This document shows positions 50,906 to 60,752 of a stretch of 64,000 nt of DNA, in pieces. The notes under the pieces are model-generated. The model saw only the letters and a program-made list of their open reading frames with translations, made no database searches and was not told where the DNA came from. The position numbers and the translations under genes were made by a program. The number at the start of each line of letters is the position of its first letter. The stretch's first letter is position 1. The DNA comes from Candidatus Poribacteria bacterium (lineage in GTDB: Bacteria > Poribacteria > WGA-4E > WGA-3G): contig PYIY01000072.1 of assembly GCA_003635195.1 (NCBI GenBank), forward strand, positions 48,223 to 112,222. Reading direction: 5' to 3'.

Positions 50906-53161
50906 ATGATGTCACACTTTACTATTGATTGTGGATTTCGGCAATGTTGGCGAAGCGCGAAAATTTTGATGCTACTGTCGGTGTGCATGCTATCCATTTC
51001 CGTCAGGGTTGAGGCACAGACAGAACGAGACTTACCGCGTATGTCAGCGCATCGCACCTCCGAGGCAATCAAGATTGATGGCGTGCTCGACGAACCTGTT
51101 TGGCAAAGCGTCCAACCGATCCGGCAGTTATACCAAATCCAACCCGACCAAGGTGAACCGGCGACAGAACAGTCCGAAGTACGCATTCTATACGATGACA
51201 AAAAGTTGTACTTCGGATTCGTTTTTTTTGATTCAGAGATGGATAAGATTGTCGCTAATGATATGCGACGGGACTCCCGAGGTTTGCGTTCCAACGATTA
51301 CGGGTTTCTACTGTTAGACACTTACAACGACCGGCGCAACGCCGTTTTCTTTCGATTCACCCCAGTCGGTGGAATGGAAGACACTGCCGTATCCGACAGC
51401 GGTGGTAGCCTCAACACAAGTTGGGATATTGTTTGGGAATGCCGCTGCAGGATCAATGAGGACAATTGGACAGTGGAAATTGCGATCCCGTTTAGCCAAC
51501 TCCGTTTTGAGAGCAGCGACTCAATGGACTGGGGACTCAATTTTGGGCGCGAAATCGCACGAAAACGCGAGATTGCAGCATGGAATGAGGCTCCCAAAAC
51601 TTACGGTGGATTGGCAAAGTATCGCACTGCCTACTTCGGTACGCTTGAAGGGTTAGAAGGTATTTCGCCATCAAGACATCTTGAATTGCTACCTTATATC
51701 CTACCGGGTGCAAGTTATGAAGCCTCAACGGAAGAAACTGAGGAAGCAACTGAGGCTGTGTTTGAAGCGGGTTTGGACCTTAAATACGGTGTAACCCCGA
51801 ACCTAACCGCCGATCTGACCTTTAACACCGATTTTGCCCAAGTAGAAGCAGATCAGGAGCAGGTGAACCTCACGCGGTTCAGTCTGTTTTTCCCGGAGCA
51901 GCGTCCGTTTTTCTTGGAAGGTGCCAGTATCTTTGATGTCGGGATTCCACGTCCGAGTTTCCGTAGACCACCACCTTTACTGCTCTTTTATAGCCGTCGC
52001 ATTGGGCTTGCGGAAGGACGCGCCATTCCACTTCTCGGTGGTGGCAAAATGACCGGCAAAATCGGACCCTACGGTATAGGGATCCTCAACGTGTTGACAA
52101 ACAAATTTGAAGAGGAAGAGATGGACGTTCCTGAAGAGGACATGTTTAGTGAACCTCACACGAATTACTCCGTGGTGCGTGTGAATCGGGACATATTAAA
52201 GGGATCAACCATCGGCGGGATTGTGATTAACAAGCAAGATGCTGACGCATATAATCGCACAGCAGGACTCGACTTTTCTTATCGTCCGACCCGCGAGATT
52301 AATATTGACGGGTTATGGTCACGCACCTTTGAAGCGGATGTTTCTGGAAATAGCAACGCCTTCTTTATCGGTGGTGATTGGCGAACCAACCTGTTTCGAG
52401 TCAACAGCTCATACACAGACATTGGTGAGGATTGTAATCCTGGTGTCGGATTTGTTCAACGTACAGACATTCGCCGCTTTCGCGGTGGCGGCAGTTATAC
52501 GCCGTGGCCTAACAAATTTGGAGTTCGCGAGATTCAGATTGGACCGGAGATCGATCTCGTGCTGACCCAGGAGAATGAACTTGAAACCCGAGAGATAACC
52601 TTTGAGACGCAATTTGAATTTGAAACGGGTGATGACATTGGGGTTGAAGTCAAGAATACGACTGAGCATTTGGATGTAGGGTTTGACCTTCAAGGAGAGG
52701 AAATTCCAGCCGACGATTACAATTTTACATCGTTTCAGATGTCAATGCGAACGAGCAGCAGTCGCATGATTGGTGCACGACTGCAAGTGGAATTCGGCGA
52801 ATTTTACAGCGGGACGAGACGCGGTTTTTCAATAGATGCAACTGCCAGACCGAATGCAAAACTGAGTATAGAACCGTTTATCGAGTTTAATCGAATTACG
52901 CTCCCTGATGAAGAATTCGATGCCAATGCTTTTGGTGGACGTGTTAGCTATTCTTTTTCGACAACACTTTTCACGAAGTTGTTCACACAATGGAGCACCG
53001 ATAGGGATGTGTTCTCCGCCAACTTTTTGGTGAACTACATCTATCGTCCGGGTAGCGATTTCTATCTCGTCTTCGACCAGAGTTACGATACCCGTGAGGG
53101 GGGCATCAAGCTTCTCGGTTGGACTGTCGTCGGGAAAATGACCTATTGGTGGAATCCATAA
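50906..53161 (+). CDS. DUF5916 outer-membrane protein with CBM9-like N-terminal domain
   Basis: A signal peptide (ILMLLSVCMLSISVRVEA) is followed at residues 45-210 by a CBM9-like domain (IDGVLDEPVWQSVQPIRQLY, VRILYDDKKLYFGFVFFDSE, VEIAIPFSQLRF). Residues 235-751 then form the DUF5916 beta-barrel-like region with alternating strands to a C-terminal aromatic (VVGKMTYWWNP). LFFPEQRPFFLEGASIFDVG near 330-349 is the family's most conserved segment. Probably an outer-membrane protein involved in carbohydrate binding or uptake; function of the family is not established. ATG 50906 lies 24 bases after an AAAGGGAGG site. Confidence 0.85.
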   Translation: MMSHFTIDCGFRQCWRSAKILMLLSVCMLSISVRVEAQTERDLPRMSAHRTSEAIKIDGVLDEPVWQSVQPIRQLYQIQPDQGEPATEQSEVRILYDDKKLYFGFVFFDSEMDKIVANDMRRDSRGLRSNDYGFLLLDTYNDRRNAVFFRFTPVGGMEDTAVSDSGGSLNTSWDIVWECRCRINEDNWTVEIAIPFSQLRFESSDSMDWGLNFGREIARKREIAAWNEAPKTYGGLAKYRTAYFGTLEGLEGISPSRHLELLPYILPGASYEASTEETEEATEAVFEAGLDLKYGVTPNLTADLTFNTDFAQVEADQEQVNLTRFSLFFPEQRPFFLEGASIFDVGIPRPSFRRPPPLLLFYSRRIGLAEGRAIPLLGGGKMTGKIGPYGIGILNVLTNKFEEEEMDVPEEDMFSEPHTNYSVVRVNRDILKGSTIGGIVINKQDADAYNRTAGLDFSYRPTREINIDGLWSRTFEADVSGNSNAFFIGGDWRTNLFRVNSSYTDIGEDCNPGVGFVQRTDIRRFRGGGSYTPWPNKFGVREIQIGPEIDLVLTQENELETREITFETQFEFETGDDIGVEVKNTTEHLDVGFDLQGEEIPADDYNFTSFQMSMRTSSSRMIGARLQVEFGEFYSGTRRGFSIDATARPNAKLSIEPFIEFNRITLPDEEFDANAFGGRVSYSFSTTLFTKLFTQWSTDRDVFSANFLVNYIYRPGSDFYLVFDQSYDTREGGIKLLGWTVVGKMTYWWNP

Positions 53162-53195
53162 TGGATAGGCACTATTAGGAAAAAAGAGATGTCCG

Positions 53196-53217
53196 GGTGC
53201 GGTTGGGGAACCGCACC
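53196..53217. terminator. Hairpin between convergent genes
   Basis: GGTGCGGTT-GGGG-AACCGCACC, perfect 9-bp stem. Almost the same hairpin occurs at 56637-56658, so it is also a dispersed repeat. Confidence 0.6.
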
Positions 53218-53240
53218 TACAAAAGACACGGAAACTAAAC

Positions 53241-55391
53241 TCACTGCCCCCACGGTCTTGCCTGTTTGATTGAAATTTTACCATCGCTTTTAATTTTGAA
53301 TTCAATCTCCATAGCGAAATCCTTCGTTCGTCCAACGGGACCGTAGAGTTGACTGAACTTATTGTGTATCATCCCAAGATAACCATTCAGTTCACGCAAG
53401 TAGGTATCCGTCAGGATCCTTTTGCCATCTGCCGTCCGATTGGAAGTCGTCACCACCCGATAGTTATTGCTATCCCACCAATCCAATAAAATCTCTTCTG
53501 GAATAGATTGCTCTTCAGGATTTGTTACGAGATCCTCACCGACCTGCGTGTTGAGATAATAATTTCCAATCGTCTGATAAACGACATCATCGGTTACAGC
53601 AACCCCATTCGCCAATTCGTCTGCGAAATTGGGATGGACAAGCACCGCCATGGCTGTGGCAAGGTGGTCAATACGATAGAAGTCACGCGCCTCAAACGCC
53701 CGAAAATTCCAGAGACTCGCAAATACCTGCTTAATCGATTTAGAGAGGTGTCCCTCGTCTGGATGATGTGTGAAAGAATCGTATAAACCTGCACCGCTGA
53801 AACCGGGTAGGTCTTCGTTGTTTGTACTGGAACGGCATCGGAGCGATGTGCCTTCCGGGAATGAGTCTTGTAATTCCGAAAGCGCGTCCATCATCCACAC
53901 CGGCATCTCGCCTTTCTGGATTGCATCGCTCAGCTTTTTCAGTCCAATCTCTCTGGCATCGTAATTATTTTGAAATGCTAAATTTGTGAGCAACGCTTCA
54001 ATTTTCGCATAGAAACCGTTGTGTTTCATAAACTCGTCATAAAAATAAAAGGGTATACCAAAACCGTTTGGCACTGTCTCTTCAGGAAATCCAAATGTCC
54101 GAAGGGTCGCCACATTTACTGTTTTCACACCGAAACGTGCCGAGTCCGCGAACTGGATGTCGTTAAGCGGTAAAATCTTGGTGCCAGAGAGATCGCGTTC
54201 AGGTTTCTGTGCTTTTGACGGACGCACATCGGAGAAATGACGCTCCACTTCTTTGAGCGTTGCTTCCCGAATCTCAAAACCGTTTGCGTCTACCTTGTAA
54301 TAGACGTACTTGCCGATGAGCGGTGCGATTTCTTTGTTTTCCCACGCCTCAGCAATGAAAGCATTCGGAACTTTATCCTGAATAGCACGGAGGTTAACGT
54401 GTGAAAGCGGCGTTTGCCGAACACCTGTGATAACCCCGGCGACTCTCGGCATCTCGTTAGGTAAAGTTTTGCAGATAACGATATCCCGAGGTGTCGGACG
54501 CTCATCGAGTTCCAGTACACGTAGCCGACCAAACGATGCCGCCTGATTCAGCGGAAGGTAACCAACATTCGCGTAAAGATCGTCCTCAAAATAGACAGGG
54601 AATTCTGCCGCGTCATAGAGTGCCTTTTCGCGGTTATAAATACCGATAGCTCCCCACAAGGGACAATAGCCGAGTCTGTTTTTCAGGATCGGCATCTTCG
54701 CGACGAGCAGATCGTGCGCAAGTTTGATTTCTTCAAATGGGAAGGCATCATTTGGATTAAACTCAAAGGTATAAACACCCGGTTCGCCATTCGGTGCCAT
54801 GAAAAGCGGACGATAACTCAGCACACCGCGCATCTGCCCTTGCCCTCGTCCCAAACCCGCAGCACGCATGAAACTGCCATGAGAACGATGGGTCTCCGTA
54901 TTCATGAAATAAAGTTGTGGGTTTTGCGTATGTGTGTTTTCGATCTGAATTTTTACAAACTCGATACCAGTAAGTTGCGTGTCAATACGGACATCTGTGC
55001 CTTGATATGATAGTTTTTCAAAAGTCTCTCGGTCGGGGACCGTGGCGGCACCATCCTTAAATTTGACCTGCTCTGGATTCAGGCGCGGTCCCGAAGGCTC
55101 TCTGGAACCACGTCCCCTGCCGCCCCCGCCTCTTCGACGGGACCTATCCCGCTGCCCATTTAGCATCTCACGGATCTCTTGCGTGCTGAATTTGTTTCCT
55201 CTCGCGACTTCAAGTCTCATCACTCTGAACATGAGTTGCTCTTCAGCGTCACTGAGTTCATCGTTCTTGTCGAGGTCAAACCGTTTTTCCTCCGCTGAAA
55301 GTTCATTCTCGGACCAAACTGTTAAAACAACGACCGTCGAAAACATCAGGACGCAAGCAAAAAGTGCTACGATAAAGTTTCTCTGTTTCAT
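53241..55391 (-). CDS. Exported PPDK-like (pyruvate phosphate dikinase N-terminal) protein with EF-hand
   Basis: The N-terminal signal is NFIVALFACVLMFSTVVVLT. An EF-hand loop, DLDKNDELSDAE, lies near residues 39-50, then a Gly/Arg-rich linker (RRRGGGGRGRGSR). The C-terminal half (about 430-716) matches the PPDK/PEP-synthase nucleotide-binding domain: VPNGFGIPFYFYDEF, TSLRCRSSTNNEDLPGFSGA, LWNFRAFEARDFYRIDH and the ending GKISIKQARPWGQ. Between lies a swivel-like segment, GVITGVRQTPLSHVNLRA near 318-335, whose histidine is in the phosphohistidine position. Export of an ATP-dependent dikinase-like protein is surprising; it may have another role. Confidence 0.8.
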   Translation of the reverse strand: MKQRNFIVALFACVLMFSTVVVLTVWSENELSAEEKRFDLDKNDELSDAEEQLMFRVMRLEVARGNKFSTQEIREMLNGQRDRSRRRGGGGRGRGSREPSGPRLNPEQVKFKDGAATVPDRETFEKLSYQGTDVRIDTQLTGIEFVKIQIENTHTQNPQLYFMNTETHRSHGSFMRAAGLGRGQGQMRGVLSYRPLFMAPNGEPGVYTFEFNPNDAFPFEEIKLAHDLLVAKMPILKNRLGYCPLWGAIGIYNREKALYDAAEFPVYFEDDLYANVGYLPLNQAASFGRLRVLELDERPTPRDIVICKTLPNEMPRVAGVITGVRQTPLSHVNLRAIQDKVPNAFIAEAWENKEIAPLIGKYVYYKVDANGFEIREATLKEVERHFSDVRPSKAQKPERDLSGTKILPLNDIQFADSARFGVKTVNVATLRTFGFPEETVPNGFGIPFYFYDEFMKHNGFYAKIEALLTNLAFQNNYDAREIGLKKLSDAIQKGEMPVWMMDALSELQDSFPEGTSLRCRSSTNNEDLPGFSGAGLYDSFTHHPDEGHLSKSIKQVFASLWNFRAFEARDFYRIDHLATAMAVLVHPNFADELANGVAVTDDVVYQTIGNYYLNTQVGEDLVTNPEEQSIPEEILLDWWDSNNYRVVTTSNRTADGKRILTDTYLRELNGYLGMIHNKFSQLYGPVGRTKDFAMEIEFKIKSDGKISIKQARPWGQ

Positions 55392-55751
55392 GGGTTATCT
55401 CCACTAACGGTTGAAAGTTTTTGGTATATCTTCTGTTAGATTAGGCAGATAGGAGCTGAATTTGTTCGGAAAAATAGTGTTCCTTTCGCAGCGCGGTTTT
55501 GCTTCCATAAGAATCCTTGTAGGTCGGGTTGAACGGGAAAAGACAAGCACATCAGTATCAAAAATCTGATATTTTTGGGAAGGGTGTCATGTGAGGCGTT
55601 TACAGTGAAACCCAACACTTTCACCAGTCGGAGTGCGATGAAATGTTGAGTTTCACTTGTGTTGATAAATGCCATGAGGGCATTTGGCGTTGATTCACTA
55701 CATACTGAAGTCGAACTCGCGTCCAATACCGAAATTGGCACCTGTAGCAGG
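55392..55751. other. Intergenic stretch, nothing supported
   Basis: A 101-codon minus-strand frame exists (55436-55741) but lacks a ribosome binding site and a protein-like pattern. Contains a CTTGTAGGTCGGGTTGAACG string and an AAAAATC-TGA-TATTTTT palindrome near 55560. Confidence 0.5.
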
Positions 55752-56519
55752 TTACCGTTCTACTTTCAATTGCGCCCAAGCCGTGGTCAGTTTCGCTTGC
55801 GGTGAAACCGCTGCAAAACCGAGTGCGACAGATAACCCACCCTCTGCAATCGCTTTCACATCATTTTCTGAGAGGGCAACGTTGAAAAATGCGATCTCAT
55901 CAATAAGTCCGGTGTAAGCCTCCTGCTTGTCGTCTCTTGAACCGATATACTTAGGTCCCGTTTTAAATGGACCCGCAGCAGCATTAGATGCTTCTAACTC
56001 ATCATCAACATAGACGTTCACTTTTTTACCGTCGTAAGTGCCAGCAATGTAATGCCACTTATCATCGTTCAACAAGGTTTTAGACCACGTATTATGCGGA
56101 ATCGGTTGGGCACACTGTCCAGCGAAATTTAATTTGTGGTCTTTTAATGTCAAGATAACATCACCACAGGGCCCTACGATGATGTCAGACCACGCAGGGG
56201 CTGCAGGCGTTTTAATCAAAGCGACGATCGACACTTGATCCTCATAGTCAGCAAAATCGCCGACAGCAACATGACCACCACCCGCGAACTTTAGGGCTTT
56301 GCCGAACTTGCCATCAACCCATTCGGCATCAACAATCTCGCCGTCATTGCCATTTTTGGAAGCATCTTTTGCCGTACCGCCTTTACCTTCATCAAAGAAC
56401 CATATTCCCAAAGCTGTGTCCGGATCAATCTTCGCGAAACTTAGACATGGAATCATGAAACTGATGCAGATCAATGTTCCATATACCCAAATTGCTTTTG
56501 CTGATTGAATGACTTTCAT
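55752..56519 (-). CDS. Secreted LamG-type protein with TTWG-like tail
   Basis: Signal peptide: AIWVYGTLICISFMIPCLSFA. The LamG fold is clear: ALGIWFFDEGKGGTAKDASKN, FAGGGHVAVGDFADYEDQVS, DKWHYIAGTYDGKKVNVYVD and YTGLIDEIAFFNVALSENDV. This is the classic arrangement of bacterial LamG domains that bind glycans. The last residues, AKLTTAWAQLKVER, are a variant of the tail shared with the proteins at 14772, 33049 and 59956. AAGGAGATAAAA precedes the ATG. Probably exported. Confidence 0.85.
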   Translation of the reverse strand: MKVIQSAKAIWVYGTLICISFMIPCLSFAKIDPDTALGIWFFDEGKGGTAKDASKNGNDGEIVDAEWVDGKFGKALKFAGGGHVAVGDFADYEDQVSIVALIKTPAAPAWSDIIVGPCGDVILTLKDHKLNFAGQCAQPIPHNTWSKTLLNDDKWHYIAGTYDGKKVNVYVDDELEASNAAAGPFKTGPKYIGSRDDKQEAYTGLIDEIAFFNVALSENDVKAIAEGGLSVALGFAAVSPQAKLTTAWAQLKVER

Positions 56520-56862
56520 TTTTATCTCCTTATGTGAACGTTCAGTTTAATTGTAGGAGGTTCATTATTCGCAGCGTTCCTTACTACTAACCGTATAAAG
56601 TTTAAGTATTTAAATCGGTAATCCGCAGACCCGATAGGTGCGGTTTCCTAACCGCATCAGAACTTAGACATAAACTGAGCAGCCTCCCAACTCCTTTGAA
56701 GATGGGTCTTGTACCTACCCAGTAGGGTTTATTTCTTTGGATATTTCTTCAGCGTTTGTGTAGAAACGCGTACCAGACGAAGAGAAACTTCAACCGGTCA
56801 GTATTTGTAAAGACACCACTACCAAACGCTGGAAAAAATCCACAAATAGATTTGCGTAAGCC
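56520..56862. other. Intergenic stretch with a repeated hairpin
   Basis: No gene seen. Contains GGTGCGGTT-TCCT-AACCGCATC at 56637-56658, near-identical to the hairpin at 53196. Confidence 0.6.
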
Positions 56863-57420
56863 CTATTTTGAATCCAATACAGTTCCAATTGCTATCGTTA
56901 ACCCGCATCCAAGAATACAACCTACTCCCAGTGACCGAGTCCGAAGCGTTTCAACTCTTCTTTTGTAGGCGTTGAGATAAGAATAAACATATGCAGGCGA
57001 TTTTCCGATCAACCTCTCGGGTGGTGGAGTTGATTTAAAAGTAAGGAGCCGAGGAAGGAGACCTGTATATGAAACTAAACCTGTTACGCCACCAAGAACT
57101 CCCCCCTTATCTCTGAGAAGCCAACTGTCTTCTAACACGGGATTTAGGAAATAGTCTCCAAGAAGAGCACAACCAAACGTAGTGACAGGTAAACCACCTG
57201 CCCCTATACAAAACCATAAATATTTATTGGTGTCGTTACTTGCCTCCCGTTCTGCAGCAGCTTTTATCTCAAGTTTCATAGCGTTTGCCTTTTGTGCTGC
57301 AGCAGTCTTGGAGACCTCAGTCAATATCGGATTCTGTTGTGCGAAGGTAACAAATGATGTGCTGAAGGTCAATCCTATTATTAAAACAACAAATGTATGA
57401 AATACAGAAATAATTCTCAT
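56863..57420 (-). CDS. Exported membrane protein of unknown function (185 aa)
   Basis: No family recognised. A signal peptide (FVVLIIGLTFSTSFVTFA) is followed by an alanine/lysine-rich helix (VSKTAAAQKANAMKLEIKAA) and hydrophobic segments: WFCIGAGGLPVTTFGCALLG, GGVLGGVTGLVSYTGLLP and a C-terminal glycine-rich helix (GVGCILGCGLTIAIGTVL). SPAYVYSYLNAYKRRVETLR between them is soluble. The layout resembles small glycine-zipper envelope proteins. Start ATG 57418-57420, with GAAGAAATG context and a weak upstream site. Confidence 0.6.
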   Translation of the reverse strand: MRIISVFHTFVVLIIGLTFSTSFVTFAQQNPILTEVSKTAAAQKANAMKLEIKAAAEREASNDTNKYLWFCIGAGGLPVTTFGCALLGDYFLNPVLEDSWLLRDKGGVLGGVTGLVSYTGLLPRLLTFKSTPPPERLIGKSPAYVYSYLNAYKRRVETLRTRSLGVGCILGCGLTIAIGTVLDSK

Positions 57421-57615
57421 TTCTTCTTTTTTCTATTCTCAAATTGACCGATGTTCTCTCCTAAAAATCTAAACTCACGTCCATCATGACTAATCGAGGA
57501 GAATTCCATGACAAATGTAAACGATCAGTCCAAAATATTTGAGGAAATCTGTTCCATTAGTTTAGGCATCCAATAGATCAGAAATCCGTTGGTAAAAAAT
57601 CAAGAAGAACTTATA

Positions 57616-59661
57616 TCATGGTTCAATAACAAGATAACTAACGCTTTTTGCGTCCATCTCAATCGGAATCTCAACATTGTAATTCCGGTCAATTTCATAC
57701 CGTTTGGGTTCTCCTTCTTTTTCACGAATCTTAGCAATTTTAGACAATCCAGTATAATAGAGCGGTAATTTCAAAGTCATCTGTTGCTTTGTCCGCGTAG
57801 GATTATAGAGCATGACGAGTCCACACGGACTGATTTGTGCGTTGGCGTGGAGCACACAATCAATAGAACGTCCATCTGGACGGCGCACATGAATCAGGTC
57901 AGACTCCAATATTGGGCGATACTTTTTGTAGAAGTCAACCCATTTCTTAACGACGATTTTCGTCTGTTCAGTATCAAAAAGTCGGGGACCCCGATAGATC
58001 GCATTTACACCACTGCCGAAGTTCTGTGATAGATGTGATTCGTAGTCATCAAGATGTTCGCAAAGCGGTTCAAATGTTGCGGCTTGTCCACCGCCGTGAT
58101 ACTCTACCAACGGAACGAACATCCACCCCATACTCGGTGTCTTTTCGTAAGTTCCATCGTAGATATTCTGCCTGGCAATTAAAATTTGCCGCTCGCGAGG
58201 CAAGCTGAAATTCGTTTCGCGATACCCCATCCCGCATTTGTTTGAACCGTTGAGGTAATAATTATCTGGTGAATTGATATAGATACCGCGTTTTCGGCAT
58301 TCGTGGTAAAAATGAACACACGCTTCCCACTGGCGCAACTGCGAATCTGCCAAACCGTTATGGTGTGCGTGCGTCGTTGAAGCACAGACATCACCGTGAT
58401 AGGGACCATCCGTCTCTATGACATCCATACCGGTTGCATCCATGAAGTTTAACACTCGTTGCGAATAGCCATCTGCCCAGCTGCTCGCAAGACAAGCACT
58501 CTGTCCAAACCTACTTCCGGGTTCACCCGTGTCTGGGTCAATACAGTTAAACTCTTCACCCACACCGCGTGAAGCACACATCAACGTATACCCACCGATT
58601 TGAATACCTTTGCTATGTGCATAATCTGCCAACGCCTTCATTGTGGCAATGTATTCTGGATCTTCGCTCTCAACATTGAAGCCGCTCCCAAAGGTCATAA
58701 TCACCATTTCAAATCCGACTTCAGTACACTGATCAATCGCCAAACGGACTGCGTCTGGCTCGGCACTCCGAACGTGCATGAAGATAGGGTTCTCGGTGAC
58801 TTGTGGCGCGACTGTGCGATACATCTTGCGGCGTGCAAGTCCTTTGCGCTCACAGTCATCACTATCATGCAGAACCTCGAAAGTGCGAAAACTCCTGAAA
58901 ATTTCTCCCGGTTGAAGCGGGATCCCCGGACCGAGTGGATAGTGGCTTGTCATCAGCAGTGGCATCTGATAGTGATAATCGACTTGTGTCATGTAATCCG
59001 CATCGGGGCCCCACTGGGTCGTTTCCATCCGACTGAAGGCGTAATCGCTCTCAACATGTAGTCGATATTTCTCCTGCTCATTGACTGCAAGGATTTCACA
59101 GCTTAAGGCATCCAATTGAACCGGTTTTCGCCCCTCATTGTGAACAGTAACCCACTTGGACAGCACCGGAATGCCTTGGTATAATTCATAATGCACGCAA
59201 ACCTGAACGGAGTCAACAGATGGCGGAGATGAGAACACGACTGTCAGTGTCACACCCTCTGGCGGATATACTGATGATATAGTAGAACGCCTGCGGACCC
59301 ACGGATATCGGGTTTCAGGTTCACCGATTCGATATTCGCGAAATTGGAATGCGTTCTCGTCATTCGTCAAGTCCGCGATCCAATCGGAATCAAGATAGGC
59401 GTAGTCGGACTGCCCTTTTAAACCTCCTACATCAAATGGGTGTCCGTTAATCGTAAGTATTGCCTCTGGTTTGATACCGCGAAGAAGGCTACCACCGGTA
59501 ATTTGATTGGTATAGTCAACTGTTGCAAAATTAGGTGAGGTGACGAATCTGCGCTGAATGAGACCATTATCAAGGATAAGTTGATTGTCGGTTTCTTCTA
59601 CTGAAGCAGGCTGATGAAAGGGCTGAACCAACCAATCATTTTGCTGTGTTGTATATTGCAT
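57616..59661 (-). CDS. Putative glycoside hydrolase, GH36/alpha-galactosidase-like (clan GH-D type)
   Basis: A 681-residue chain with the three-part layout of GH36-type enzymes. An N-terminal beta-sandwich covers residues 20-280 (LILDNGLIQRRFVTSPNFAT, FRSFRTFEVLHDSDD). The central TIM barrel covers 300-590 (DQCTEVGFEMVIMTFGSGFN, SKGIQIGGYTLMCASRGVGE, MDVIETDGPYHGDVCASTTH). A small C-terminal beta domain ends LVIEP. The aspartates in ETDGPYHGD are candidate catalytic residues; the K-x-D-x-N nucleophile motif of true GH36 is not evident, so specificity is open. No signal peptide. The gene stands alone on the minus strand. Confidence 0.7.
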   Translation of the reverse strand: MQYTTQQNDWLVQPFHQPASVEETDNQLILDNGLIQRRFVTSPNFATVDYTNQITGGSLLRGIKPEAILTINGHPFDVGGLKGQSDYAYLDSDWIADLTNDENAFQFREYRIGEPETRYPWVRRRSTISSVYPPEGVTLTVVFSSPPSVDSVQVCVHYELYQGIPVLSKWVTVHNEGRKPVQLDALSCEILAVNEQEKYRLHVESDYAFSRMETTQWGPDADYMTQVDYHYQMPLLMTSHYPLGPGIPLQPGEIFRSFRTFEVLHDSDDCERKGLARRKMYRTVAPQVTENPIFMHVRSAEPDAVRLAIDQCTEVGFEMVIMTFGSGFNVESEDPEYIATMKALADYAHSKGIQIGGYTLMCASRGVGEEFNCIDPDTGEPGSRFGQSACLASSWADGYSQRVLNFMDATGMDVIETDGPYHGDVCASTTHAHHNGLADSQLRQWEACVHFYHECRKRGIYINSPDNYYLNGSNKCGMGYRETNFSLPRERQILIARQNIYDGTYEKTPSMGWMFVPLVEYHGGGQAATFEPLCEHLDDYESHLSQNFGSGVNAIYRGPRLFDTEQTKIVVKKWVDFYKKYRPILESDLIHVRRPDGRSIDCVLHANAQISPCGLVMLYNPTRTKQQMTLKLPLYYTGLSKIAKIREKEGEPKRYEIDRNYNVEIPIEMDAKSVSYLVIEP

Positions 59662-59874
59662 ATCAAGTCCCTATTTTATTGGAATCCAAAGCTTGGATAT
59701 CTGGAGTTTCTGCCCCGAAAAAAAATGGGTGGCACTCGCTGTTTTGCGTTTTTTATCCCTTCAGTATAACGCTTAAAAAGAAACAATACAAGAACAATTC
59801 TATTAACTCGCTATGAGAACAATAATAATCTGTTCTTTATAAGTTCCTTCTTTCTAAGAGCTGAGATTTTCAAA

Positions 59875-59903
59875 TTGCACATTAGACATATCCGTGATAA
59901 AAT
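59875..59903 (+). promoter_or_regulatory. Promoter-like sequence for the LamG gene at 59956
   Basis: TTGCAC (59875-59880), 17-bp spacer, TAAAAT (59898-59903); 52 bp before the ATG. Confidence 0.6.
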
Positions 59904-59955
59904 ATCAATCACACTAAAGATTTTAAGAATATATCCAACAACGGAGAAATTTATC

Positions 59956-60738
59956 ATGAAAAATGTGATAATGGTGATGTTTTGCACAATACTGATTGTT
60001 CTATTAACATCGGCGGAAAGTCTGCTGAGTTTTGCCCAAGACGAACATACTGTCCTTCTCTATACCTTTGAATCGGGGACTGGGAAGACCGTCAAAGATC
60101 TCTCTGGTAACGGAAATGATGGTGAACTCAAGGGACCGAAATGGGGAGAAGGCAAACCTGCGGGCGGGCTCGTCTTTGGTGGAAACGCTCCCAGAGATTT
60201 TGTCGAGATACCCGATAGTGAGAGTTTAGACTTGGTTGAAGGACTTACCGTGGAAATGTGGCTCTATCTTGAGGCATGGTCAACTGCTGGCGGCACAGGT
60301 GCCACGAAAGAGACAACCTACAAAGTGGGACCTCGGAGCGACAAGAAGGTGCTAATCCGGATGACCACGGATAAGCACGCTTGGGGTGCTGCAGTTGCTG
60401 CCGGTAAAACGGATATGCCACTGAAGAAATGGACGCATATCGCTGGAACTTACGATGCCAAGTCCGGCGATGCCAAGATTTACATTGACGGGGTCTTAGA
60501 TGGCGAGGGTAAGATCGGCGGCAATATCAGCCCGAATAACGATGTCTTATGGCTCGGACGCGGTGCCGGTCCATTCCTACAAGGACGGATGGACGAAGTA
60601 CGAATCTCCAACATCGCACGCTCCGAGCAGGAAATTCAAGAACTGATGAACAAAGGCATTGAAGGTGTGTTAGCAGTGAAGCCCCAAGATAAATTGACAA
60701 CAACGTGGGGAAAACTGAAGACAGCCTTTGCGAGATAA
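59956..60738 (+). CDS. Secreted LamG-type protein with TTWG tail
   Basis: ATG 59956 follows ACGGAGAAATTTATC; an upstream in-frame extension to 59875 lies over the promoter and is rejected. The signal is VIMVMFCTILIVLLTSAESL, ending about residue 29. The LamG domain covers 32-240: HTVLLYTFESGTGKTVKDLS, SLDLVEGLTVEMWLYLEAW, KKWTHIAGTYDAKSGDAKIY and GRMDEVRISNIARSEQEIQE. The C-terminus is DKLTTTWGKLKTAFAR, the clearest version of the shared tail. The gene at 60753 starts 14 bp downstream and is probably co-transcribed, pairing a binding protein with a hydrolase-like protein. Confidence 0.85.
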   Translation: MKNVIMVMFCTILIVLLTSAESLLSFAQDEHTVLLYTFESGTGKTVKDLSGNGNDGELKGPKWGEGKPAGGLVFGGNAPRDFVEIPDSESLDLVEGLTVEMWLYLEAWSTAGGTGATKETTYKVGPRSDKKVLIRMTTDKHAWGAAVAAGKTDMPLKKWTHIAGTYDAKSGDAKIYIDGVLDGEGKIGGNISPNNDVLWLGRGAGPFLQGRMDEVRISNIARSEQEIQELMNKGIEGVLAVKPQDKLTTTWGKLKTAFAR

Positions 60739-60752
60739 AGAGACATGCCACA

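Noticed and set aside
55436..55741. 101-codon minus-strand frame after the LamG gene
   Set aside because: No ribosome binding site, composition not protein-like, no recognisable motif.
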